A stretch of 5,683 bases of DNA from contig JABMQM010000596.1 in NCBI GenBank assembly GCA_013203195.1, positions 1 to 5,683 on the forward strand, given 5' to 3'. The stretch comes from Desulfobacteraceae bacterium. Lineage in GTDB: Bacteria; Desulfobacterota; Desulfobacteria; Desulfobacterales; UBA11574. Both the position numbers and the translations under genes were made by a program. The notes beneath the pieces were generated by a model. It was given only the letters and a program-made list of their open reading frames with translations. It was not told where the DNA came from and did no database searches. This document shows, piece after piece, positions 1 through 5,683 of the stretch (position 1 is its first letter; every line of letters begins with the position of its first letter).

Positions 1-50
1 GTATTTTGGTGGTGGCAAAGGTCGTGAAGTTTACTCACCACCCTGAATAA
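1..50 (+). other. possible 3' tail of an upstream gene
   Basis: Two plus-strand frames are open from the window edge. One ends at TGA 44-46 and would give a glycine-rich tail ending in ...REVYSPP. The other ends at TAA 48-50 and would give a tail ending in ...KFTHHPE. Neither tail is recognisable. A gene ending here is suggested mainly by the two terminators that begin about 20 bases downstream. The stretch also contains 7-bp inverted arms, GGTGGTG at 8-14 and CACCACC at 36-42, of unknown meaning. Confidence 0.3.
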
Positions 51-67
51 TAAACAGTGACATTCAG

Positions 68-118
68 AGCTGTGAGAAGCTTCAGCAAGCGACGCAGAAG
101 TAGCTCACGGCTTTTTTT
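68..118 (+). terminator. rho-independent terminator of the upstream gene
   Basis: AGCTGTGAG (68-76) pairs with CTCACGGCT (104-112), nine base pairs including one G-U. The T-run 112-118 follows directly. The long loop contains a further short stem, CTTC 80-83 with GAAG 97-100. This is a standard stem plus U-tract and should end transcription entering from the left. Confidence 0.85.
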
Positions 119-120
119 GT

Positions 121-158
121 AAAGGCCGGTGCTTCTTCCGAGACACTGGCTTTTTTTT
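121..158 (+). terminator. second rho-independent terminator in tandem
   Basis: GCCGGTG (125-131) pairs with CACTGGC (144-150), with one G-U. The preceding AAAG can pair into the T-run 151-158, which lengthens the stem. The loop is 12 nt (132-143). It lies three bases after the T-run of the first terminator, so the two act in series. Transcripts of the ligase gene probably start downstream of it. A weak -10-like TATAAA lies at 163-168, but no convincing -35 box accompanies it. Confidence 0.8.
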
Positions 159-191
159 CATTTATAAAAACCGCTGACTGTTGACGGATAT

Positions 192-196
192 AGGAG
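192..196 (+). promoter_or_regulatory. ribosome-binding site of the PaaK-like gene
   Basis: AGGAG lies six bases before the ATG at 203. This is normal Shine-Dalgarno spacing and supports that start. Confidence 0.8.
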
Positions 197-202
197 TTTA
201 GC

Positions 203-1489
203 ATGCGCTTTATACCTGATGATTTGACGGAGGATAAATTAGCAAAGATTCAACTTGAAGGGCTTAAACAGACCGTTGATCACGCCTACACCAATTGTCC
301 GGCTTACCGCCAAAAATTCGACAACGCGGGTATTAAGCCCGAAGATATTCGGTCTCTTGATGACCTTTTGCATCTTCCGCTTACCGATAAAGAAGATTTG
401 CAGCAAGAGTATCCTTTTCCTTTGCGGGCCGAACCTTTTGAAAAAATCGTTCGGATTCACGCATCTTCAGGAACTACCGGAAAGCGCAAGGTACTTTGCT
501 ATACCCAGAGGGATATTGACGTATGGGCTGACATGTTTGCCCGCTGTTATGAACTCGCAGGTTTGACGCGTGCAGATCGTGTGCAAATTGCCGTGGGATA
601 CGGCTTGTGGACGGCGGGTGTCGGCTTTCAGGCCGGATGCGAGCGTTTCGGGGCCATGGCGGTGCCCGTAGGTCCGGCCAATGCTGAAATGCACTGTGAA
701 ATGATGGTTGATATGGAAAGCACTGTTTTTTGTTCCACTGCATCCATGGCCCTTTTGATGGCGGAGGAGATCCATAAACGCAATCTTCTTTCAAAGATAA
801 AAGTTAAAAAGATTATCTTGGGTGCCGAACGGCACAGCGATGCCATGCGAGCCCGTATCAAGGAGCTTATGGATGTGGAGCATATTTTTGATATCTATGG
901 TTTGACCGAATTGTATGGCCCGGGGACGGGGCTCGATTGTATCTACCACAACGGGATCCACTACTGGTCCGACCTTTTTATTTTCGAAGTTCTCGATCCG
1001 GAAACGTTGCAACCGGTTCCGGACGGCAAAGAAGGCGAACTGGTTGTCACCACCTTGAAAAAGGAAGGGAGCCCGCTGATTCGATATCGGACCCATGACG
1101 TCACACGCCTTATGAACCGTGCCTGCAGGTGTGGTGTTGTGTTCCCCAGGCATGACCGCATACTCGGCCGTACGGATGATATGTTTACCTACCGCGCCGT
1201 AAACATCTATCCGAGCCAGATCGATCACGTGCTGAGTGGTGTGGACGGTACCGGCAGTGAATATCAGATTCACCTCAAACAGCGTGAAAGCGGGCGGGAT
1301 ATGATGCTGATCAAGGTGGAGCGCGCTATGGGTGCGGAGCCTTCCGGAGATAGTGATTTGTCCGCAAGGGTGGCAACGGAAATCCGTCGCAGGGTACTGG
1401 TACGGAGCGAGGTGGAAATCGTCGATCACGGCAACATGCCCAGGACCGAGAGAAAGAGTGTACGCGTATTCGACCATCGTAACGGTTAA
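203..1489 (+). CDS. paaK: phenylacetate-CoA ligase family (PaaK-like) aryl-acid CoA ligase
   Basis: This is a cytoplasmic adenylate-forming (ANL superfamily) enzyme of 428 aa, the usual length for PaaK-type ligases. It is expected to convert an aryl or related carboxylic acid, ATP and CoA into the acyl-CoA, AMP and PPi. Visible motifs in order: the N-terminal PaaK-type region (about residues 15-70); the phosphate-binding loop SSGTTGK (88-94); YGLTELYGPG (232-241), the aromatic-Gly-x-Thr-Glu adenylate motif; YRTHD (295-299), whose Asp normally contacts the ribose; CRCG (308-311); GRTDDM (322-327) at the hinge; VNIYPSQI (333-340), which starts the small C-terminal domain; and PRTERKSVRV (413-422), where K418 sits at the usual catalytic lysine position. 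The ATG has a good ribosome-binding site. The substrate cannot be read from the sequence. Phenylacetate is the family name, but anaerobe homologues are often annotated this way without proof. The adjacent Liv-type importer may supply the acid. The family call is firm; the gene symbol reflects the family and is not a proven substrate. Confidence 0.9.
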   Translation: MRFIPDDLTEDKLAKIQLEGLKQTVDHAYTNCPAYRQKFDNAGIKPEDIRSLDDLLHLPLTDKEDLQQEYPFPLRAEPFEKIVRIHASSGTTGKRKVLCYTQRDIDVWADMFARCYELAGLTRADRVQIAVGYGLWTAGVGFQAGCERFGAMAVPVGPANAEMHCEMMVDMESTVFCSTASMALLMAEEIHKRNLLSKIKVKKIILGAERHSDAMRARIKELMDVEHIFDIYGLTELYGPGTGLDCIYHNGIHYWSDLFIFEVLDPETLQPVPDGKEGELVVTTLKKEGSPLIRYRTHDVTRLMNRACRCGVVFPRHDRILGRTDDMFTYRAVNIYPSQIDHVLSGVDGTGSEYQIHLKQRESGRDMMLIKVERAMGAEPSGDSDLSARVATEIRRRVLVRSEVEIVDHGNMPRTERKSVRVFDHRNG

Positions 1490-1532
1490 CCCGAAAATTT
1501 CATGTTGGCACAATTATTCGAAAGAACGAACC

Positions 1533-1613
1533 GATGCTGGATACTCGATGCTGGATAAATAAAGATAACAATCTTTTATAAAATCCAGCATCCAGAGGCC
1601 GGCATCCGGTATC
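1533..1613. repeat. palindromic array of 7-bp units in the paaK-livG gap
   Basis: The left arm (1533-1556) is built from 7-bp units close to GATGCTG or GATACTC: 1533-1539, 1540-1546, 1547-1553, then a partial unit. The right arm (1583-1613) holds the same type of unit on the opposite strand: 1586-1592, 1593-1599, 1600-1606 and 1607-1613. GATGCTGGAT (1547-1556) is an exact reverse complement of ATCCAGCATC (1583-1592). Between the arms, AAAGAT (1561-1566) and ATCTTT (1571-1576) pair around an AACA loop, so the whole can fold into one long interrupted hairpin. CGATGCTGGATA is also directly repeated at 1532-1543 and 1546-1557. No T-run follows, so this is not a simple terminator. It may be a dispersed intergenic repeat, an RNA stabiliser or a protein-binding site. 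Confidence 0.8.
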
Positions 1614-1647
1614 TGCTTGTTTGATGAGATAGAACATAATTAAAAAA

Positions 1648-1665
1648 CTTAACCTATCTGTTAAG
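1648..1665. promoter_or_regulatory. perfect inverted repeat, candidate operator before livG
   Basis: CTTAAC (1648-1653) and GTTAAG (1660-1665) are exact 6-bp arms separated by 6 bases, ending 22 bases before the livG ATG. A -10-like CATAAT (1635-1640) sits just upstream, but no good -35 box accompanies it. The size and position suit a dimeric repressor or activator site. No regulator gene is present in the window, so this is a candidate only. Confidence 0.35.
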
Positions 1666-1687
1666 CCATGGCGTATGAGACGTTAAT

Positions 1688-2461
1688 ATGAGCGGGTCTG
1701 ATTATATCCTTGAGGTAGAAAATATTTCAAAAAACTTTGGCGGTCTTCAAGCTATAAACCGGCTTTCTTTCCGGGTAGAAAAGGGCCAGATCTTTTCTAT
1801 TATCGGCCCCAACGGGGCGGGGAAAACCACAGCCATCAACTTGATCACCGGCGTGTACCCGGCCACGTCCGGAGAAATCTATTTAGAGGGCCGCCAGCTG
1901 TACAAAAAAAGTCCGTATCAGGTGGCTCACATGGGGATTGCCAGAACATTTCAGAACGTGCAGGTGTTTCAAAATATGACCGTTCGCGAGAATGTAATGG
2001 TAGGTCTGCATACCAAAAGCCGTGCCGGGTTTCTGCGGTGCCTGTTGCACACCCCCCTGGTGATGAAAGAAGAGAAGATAATAAGGGAGAAAGCGGATGG
2101 AATGTTAGGGTTTTTGGGCCTCGATTCCAAGGCGGATCAGCCGGCCGCCGGACTTCCGTATGGCGACCAAAAACGCCTCGAGATGGCCCGCTCCCTGGCC
2201 ACGGAACCAAGGCTTCTCTTCCTGGATGAACCGGTGGCAGGCCTTAATTTGCAAGAAACCGAACAGATGGCACGCACAATACTCAACATCCAAGACAAGG
2301 GGATAACCGTTGTTCTGGTGGAGCACGACATGAATCTTGTTATGGGGATCTCCAATACGGTTACGGTTCTGAATTACGGAGAGAAAATCGCCCAAGGAAG
2401 TTCTGAAGAGATACAAAACAATCCGAAAGTGATAGAGGCCTATCTGGGAAAGGAGTTTTAA
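1688..2461 (+). CDS. livG: Liv-type (HAAT) ABC transporter ATP-binding protein LivG
   Basis: This is one of the two cytoplasmic ATPases that drive a branched-chain amino acid type importer; it pairs with LivF under the LivH/LivM permeases. It has 257 aa, normal for LivG. Visible motifs: Walker A GPNGAGKTT (40-48), Q-loop Q89 in ARTFQN, the signature in the LivG-typical form LPYGDQKR (156-163) rather than LSGGQ, Walker B LLFLDEP (176-182) with catalytic E181, D-loop AGLN (184-187) and H-loop H213 in VEHDM. The C-terminal segment ending in AYLGKEF is also typical. The ATG is preceded only by a weak GAGA (1677-1680). Other nearby ATGs (1668 and 1675) stop within a few codons out of frame. All ATPase residues are intact, so it should be active. 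The ligand of the system is set by the binding protein, not by this subunit. Confidence 0.93.
   Translation: MSGSDYILEVENISKNFGGLQAINRLSFRVEKGQIFSIIGPNGAGKTTAINLITGVYPATSGEIYLEGRQLYKKSPYQVAHMGIARTFQNVQVFQNMTVRENVMVGLHTKSRAGFLRCLLHTPLVMKEEKIIREKADGMLGFLGLDSKADQPAAGLPYGDQKRLEMARSLATEPRLLFLDEPVAGLNLQETEQMARTILNIQDKGITVVLVEHDMNLVMGISNTVTVLNYGEKIAQGSSEEIQNNPKVIEAYLGKEF
2449..2455 (+). promoter_or_regulatory. ribosome-binding site for livF inside the livG end
   Basis: AAAGGAG overlaps the last livG codons and lies 12 bases before the TTG start of livF. The spacing is longer than usual. It is the only Shine-Dalgarno-like sequence available for that start. Confidence 0.55.
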
Positions 2462-2467
2462 CCGGTT

Positions 2468-3196
<729 letters not shown>

Positions 3197-3249
3197 AAAC
3201 TTTAAGACAAACAAGCGTTTATGGTGTATTGAAGTTAAACACAACCAGC

Positions 3250-3257
3250 AAGGAGGG
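3250..3257 (+). promoter_or_regulatory. strong ribosome-binding site of the binding-protein gene
   Basis: AAGGAGGG lies five bases before the ATG at 3263. It is the strongest Shine-Dalgarno in the window. That fits a periplasmic binding protein, which is normally made in excess over the membrane complex. Confidence 0.85.
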
Positions 3258-3262
3258 AAACA

Positions 3263-4438
3263 ATGAAGAAAAAATTATTGATGACCGTTGTAGCAGCTCT
3301 GGCAGCCAGTTTGATGATCGGGATGCCGTTTTCCTATTGTGCCGCGCCAATTAAGATTGCCGGTATTTTTGCCTTGACCGGCCGCGCCGCTCATATTGGG
3401 ACGTCTCAGAGGGATGCAGTGTTGCTTGCCATCGATGACGTCAATGCGCAAGGAGGAATTAACGGCCGCAAACTGGAAATGGTGATGAGTGACACCGAGA
3501 GCAATCCCACCAAGGCCGTCATAGCCCTAAAAAAGGTTCTGGAATCGGAAGATGTGGTGGCGATTATCGGGCCTACATTGACCGGAACAGCCATGGCAAT
3601 GCGGGGATTCATTGAAAAGGAGCAGATTCCCACCTTCATGCATTCGGGTGGTGATGTTATCCTGACGGCGCCACTTAAGAAAGGCGACCCAAGCTCAACA
3701 CCGAAATGGACGTTTAAGTCTCCTTATAAAGCTGCGGATGCCATGGGTAAGATCTGCGAGTACATGAGCAAACATGGTATCAAAAAAATTGGATTTCTTT
3801 ATTCCAATGAAGGGTTCGGCAAAGACGGTGTGAGAAACGTGATGGTCCAGGCCCCCAAATATGGAATAGAGGTCGTGGCCCAAGAGGCCTTTCAGCCGAA
3901 AGATGTTGATATGACCGCTCAGTTGACCCGCATAAACGCCAAGGGAGTGGACGGGATCATCGCCTGGACTGTTGGGCCGGCCATGGGAATCATTCCCAAG
4001 AATGTTAAACAATTGGGAATCAAAGCTCCGTTGTTTGAATGTCATGGTGCCGGAGACCCCATTTTTTGGAAGGTCGCCGGTGAAGCCGGTGAAGGTGTAA
4101 TGATGCCGTCGACCAAGATTGTAGTGGGCGATCAACTTGCCGATAACGACATCCAGAAGCAGATAGTTCTGGATTATGTGAAGGCCTATAAGGCAAAGTT
4201 CAAGCGCGAACCCGGCACCATGGTAGCTTACGGGGCCGATGCGGCCTTGATTGTCATAGAAGCTATCAAGAAGGTAGGTCCTGACAGGGCTAAAATCAGG
4301 GCTGCCATTGAGAATACAAAAGGCTATGTGGGTATCAGCGGCATCTACAACATCAGTCCCGAGGATCACAATGGCCTGGCCATGAAAGACATTGTCATGA
4401 TCAAGGCCACCAAAGGGGGCTGGAAATTGCTAAAATAA
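3263..4438 (+). CDS. livK: Liv-type periplasmic substrate-binding protein (Peripla_BP_6 type)
   Basis: This is the 391-aa extracytoplasmic receptor of the importer. An N-terminal signal peptide is visible: basic MKKK, a hydrophobic core at about 5-23, and a probable cleavage near residues 27-28 (SYCAA). The cysteine at 26 is not in a proper lipobox, so a soluble or exported form is favoured. The mature part has the type I fold features of the family: KIAGIFALTGRAA (31-43), the NAQGGINGRKLE segment (61-72), IIGPTLTGTA (101-110), FLYSNEGFGKDG (178-189) and VAYGADAALI (321-330). By hand comparison with remembered E. coli LivJ, the glutamate that binds the ligand amino group (in PEMG) is replaced by alanine A240 (in PAMG). 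The carboxylate-binding serine corresponds to T107. This suggests a carboxylate lacking an alpha-amino group, such as an aromatic acid, but does not prove it. The symbol livK marks family and position only. A 66-bp gap separates it from livF. Confidence 0.88.
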   Translation: MKKKLLMTVVAALAASLMIGMPFSYCAAPIKIAGIFALTGRAAHIGTSQRDAVLLAIDDVNAQGGINGRKLEMVMSDTESNPTKAVIALKKVLESEDVVAIIGPTLTGTAMAMRGFIEKEQIPTFMHSGGDVILTAPLKKGDPSSTPKWTFKSPYKAADAMGKICEYMSKHGIKKIGFLYSNEGFGKDGVRNVMVQAPKYGIEVVAQEAFQPKDVDMTAQLTRINAKGVDGIIAWTVGPAMGIIPKNVKQLGIKAPLFECHGAGDPIFWKVAGEAGEGVMMPSTKIVVGDQLADNDIQKQIVLDYVKAYKAKFKREPGTMVAYGADAALIVIEAIKKVGPDRAKIRAAIENTKGYVGISGIYNISPEDHNGLAMKDIVMIKATKGGWKLLK

Positions 4439-4511
4439 AAGCAATGCGAAAAAGCACTTAGAGATAATTACATTCTGAAGTACGCTGGCCCGCCATGGGT
4501 GTACAAGCGTT

Positions 4512-4593
4512 GCCGGTTTGCCGGTTAGCCCGTCAAGCCCGTTTGCCCGTAAAAAATACCGGCGAACCGGCCAACGGGCAAACCGGCGAACCA
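4512..4593. repeat. palindromic array of 8-bp units between livK and livH
   Basis: Five head-to-tail units close to GCC(G/C)GTTT cover 4512-4552: 4512-4519, 4520-4527, 4528-4536 with one extra base, 4537-4544 and 4545-4552. After a short A-rich centre (4553-4557), four units in the opposite orientation (consensus ACCGGCGA) cover 4558-4589, and a partial unit follows. Exact pairings include GCCGGTTTGCC (4512-4522) with GGCAAACCGGC (4577-4587) and GTTTGCCCGT (4541-4550) with ACGGGCAAAC (4574-4583). Several registers are possible, so a very stable stem should form in RNA. No strong T-run follows. It could act as an mRNA 3' barrier or attenuator that keeps livK expression above that of the permease genes. 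Confidence 0.85.
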
Positions 4594-4607
4594 GTTTTAA
4601 CAATTGA

Positions 4608-4642
4608 AACCCGTAACTCGTAACCCGAAACTCGTAACTCGC
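4608..4642. repeat. five tandem 7-bp units abutting the livH start
   Basis: The units, consensus AAC(C/T)CG(T/A/C), are 4608-4614, 4615-4621, 4622-4628, 4629-4635 and 4636-4642. The livH ATG (4645) follows after two bases. The array fills the place where a Shine-Dalgarno would be and contains no purine-rich AGGAG-like stretch. Confidence 0.85.
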
Positions 4643-4644
4643 AA

Positions 4645-5532
4645 ATGGATATTTCCCAACAGATTGCCCAATATATCATCACCGGCTTGACCATCGGTGC
4701 CATTTACGCCCTCGTAGCCATAGGCTTTAATATCATTCACAACGCCACCGGAATAGTGAATTTCGCCCAGTGCGAGTTTATCTCCCTTGGCGGTATGTTC
4801 ATGTATACATTGGTCGTTCCCTTAAAAGTCAAACTGTTCATCGCCTTTTTTATCTCCATGTTCGCAGTGGCTCTGATCGGGGCGTTGATCGAAAGAGGAC
4901 CGATACGGCATGCCCGTTCCAAGGAGATTATCATTCTTATCTTTTTGACTATCGGCATTTCCGAGGTTCTTCGAGGAACCGCGCAGGAAGTCTGGGGGAC
5001 CGACAATGTAGGAGTTCCCGGTTTCAGCGGAGAAAGCCCCATCCATCTTCCCGGAGGCGCCGCCATCGTGCCGCAGCATATCTGGATATTTGCCATAACC
5101 GTTCTGATTGTACTGATGTTGCATTATTTTTTCAAAAGAACCCTGATGGGCAAAGCTATGCGGGCAACGGCGGTTAATCGCCAAGCAGCGATGCTGGTAG
5201 GAATTCCGGTGAACCGCATGGTCCTTTTATCTTTTGCCTTCAGCGGCGGTCTGGGGGCAGTGGCCGGAATGATCATTGCACCGATCTCCACGACTTCCTA
5301 CGACACCGGAATCATGCTGGGCTTGAAGGGCTTTGCGGCGGCCATTCTGGGCGGTTACGGGAATTTTGCCGGTGCCATTCTGGGTGGAACCATTCTTGGT
5401 TTAATGGAATCCCTCGGCGCCGGCCTGATTTCCTCGCAGTACAAGGATGCCATTGCATTTTTTGTTCTCCTTTTGGTTCTTTTTCTGAAACCTGAAGGGA
5501 TTTTGGGGTATGGAGAGTCGGAGAAGGTCTAA
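4645..5532 (+). CDS. livH: Liv-type (HAAT) ABC transporter permease LivH
   Basis: This is an inner-membrane permease subunit of 295 aa, normal for LivH; with LivM it forms the channel. Hydrophobic segments are visible at about 10-30, 42-60, 63-83, 95-110, 145-163, 193-215, 225-255 and 265-282. Family hallmarks are the N-terminus GLTIGAIYALVAIGFN (14-29), GIVNFAQCEF (36-45; many homologues have NFAHGE here), the cytoplasmic coupling region GKAMRATAVNRQAAMLVGI (169-187), GLKGFAAAILGGYGN (226-240) with GAILGGTILG, and the C-terminal LFLKPEGILGYG (279-290). The ATG fits the family N-terminus, and the frame is closed upstream by TAA at 4621-4623. No Shine-Dalgarno precedes it, only the 7-bp repeat array. 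The 206-bp gap from livK, filled with repeats, is unusually long for this operon type. Confidence 0.92.
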   Translation: MDISQQIAQYIITGLTIGAIYALVAIGFNIIHNATGIVNFAQCEFISLGGMFMYTLVVPLKVKLFIAFFISMFAVALIGALIERGPIRHARSKEIIILIFLTIGISEVLRGTAQEVWGTDNVGVPGFSGESPIHLPGGAAIVPQHIWIFAITVLIVLMLHYFFKRTLMGKAMRATAVNRQAAMLVGIPVNRMVLLSFAFSGGLGAVAGMIIAPISTTSYDTGIMLGLKGFAAAILGGYGNFAGAILGGTILGLMESLGAGLISSQYKDAIAFFVLLLVLFLKPEGILGYGESEKV

Positions 5533-5568
5533 CCTGGATATTTCATGAACTATGAATCATAAATAATA

Positions 5569-5683
5569 ATGAATTTTTTTTTAAAAAATAAAAACATTTT
5601 CGGTTTCGATGCTCTGGCTTTTTTCATCATCATCCTGCCTTTGTTTATGGAAAGCAGATAATATTACATTGTACTGAATGTCA
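5569..5683 (+). pseudogene. livM: 5' end of a LivM-like permease, interrupted by an in-frame TAA
   Basis: ATG 5569 opens a frame giving MNFFLKNKNIFGFDAL followed by a hydrophobic run, AFFIIILPLF. This resembles the first membrane segment of LivM, which normally follows livH. The frame meets TAA at 5659-5661 after 30 codons, yet the same frame then continues as YYIVLNV to the window edge. LivM proteins commonly have a Tyr-Tyr plus hydrophobic stretch at that point, so the coding signal seems to run across the stop. Every other gene here ends in TAA, so TAA is an ordinary stop in this organism. Possible explanations are a real nonsense mutation, a sequence error near the end of the record, or initiation downstream. 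No Shine-Dalgarno is visible before the ATG. The rest of the gene lies outside the window, so both identity and defect are provisional. Confidence 0.55.

Noticed and set aside
1124..1135. CRCG motif in the ligase as a special metal site
   Set aside because: CxCG at this point occurs in many PaaK-like ligases from anaerobes, and no further paired cysteines suggest a novel metal centre.
791..1513. 240-codon open frame on the minus strand across the ligase gene
   Set aside because: It lies wholly opposite a strongly conserved PaaK-type coding sequence, its translation shows no recognisable domain, and it starts inside the downstream repeat-bearing gap. It is a shadow frame.
2153..2176. Non-canonical ABC signature LPYGDQ in LivG
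   Set aside because: LivG proteins normally carry LSYGQQ- or LPYGDQ-like signatures. It is family-typical, not degenerate.
3332..3349. Cys26 near the signal peptide end as a lipoprotein anchor
   Set aside because: The residues before it (FSY) do not fit a lipobox, which needs a small residue at -1. Ordinary signal peptidase I cleavage just downstream fits better.
3695..4369. 224-codon open frame on the minus strand across the binding-protein gene
   Set aside because: It is antisense to a well-supported Peripla_BP_6-type gene and its translation resembles no family. It is a shadow frame.
4512..4642. The livK-livH arrays as a CRISPR
   Set aside because: The units are 7-8 bp, contiguous and partly inverted, with no spacers of regular length and no cas genes.

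Overview
The window is a bacterial, plus-strand locus of moderate GC content. It joins an aryl-acid CoA ligase of the phenylacetate-CoA ligase (PaaK) family to a branched-chain amino acid type (HAAT/Liv) ABC importer. The protein sequences, the paaK-livG-livF-livK-livH-livM order and the short-period intergenic repeats most resemble anaerobic Desulfobacterota (former Deltaproteobacteria). That assignment is inferred from family knowledge and was not tested by a search.

Layout: 1-50 may hold the last codons of an upstream gene. Two rho-independent terminators in series (68-118 and 121-158) isolate that gene from what follows. A PaaK-like ligase (203-1489) has its own good ribosome-binding site. 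A 198-bp gap then holds a palindromic array of 7-bp units (1533-1613) and a separate perfect inverted repeat (1648-1665) that could be an operator. Next come the two ATPases livG (1688-2461) and livF (2468-3196), nearly contiguous and in the same frame, then the periplasmic binding protein livK (3263-4438) with a very strong Shine-Dalgarno. A 206-bp gap contains a palindromic array of 8-bp units (4512-4593) and a tandem array of five 7-bp units (4608-4642) that runs up to the start codon of the permease gene livH (4645-5532). The window ends in the first codons of what looks like the second permease, livM. As given, that frame is broken by an in-frame TAA at codon 31.

Working model: the binding protein captures a small carboxylic acid in the periplasm, LivH and LivM form the membrane channel, and LivG and LivF power transport. 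The PaaK-like enzyme would then trap the imported acid as a CoA thioester. Two points make an aromatic or other non-amino-acid ligand plausible: the linked ligase, and the apparent loss of the glutamate that grips the ligand amino group in E. coli LIV-binding protein. The evidence is indirect, and amino acid uptake feeding aromatic amino acid breakdown remains possible.

I see no tRNA, rRNA, CRISPR array, transposase or phage gene. The coding content is of known types. The least explained parts are the intergenic repeat arrays and the interrupted livM start.
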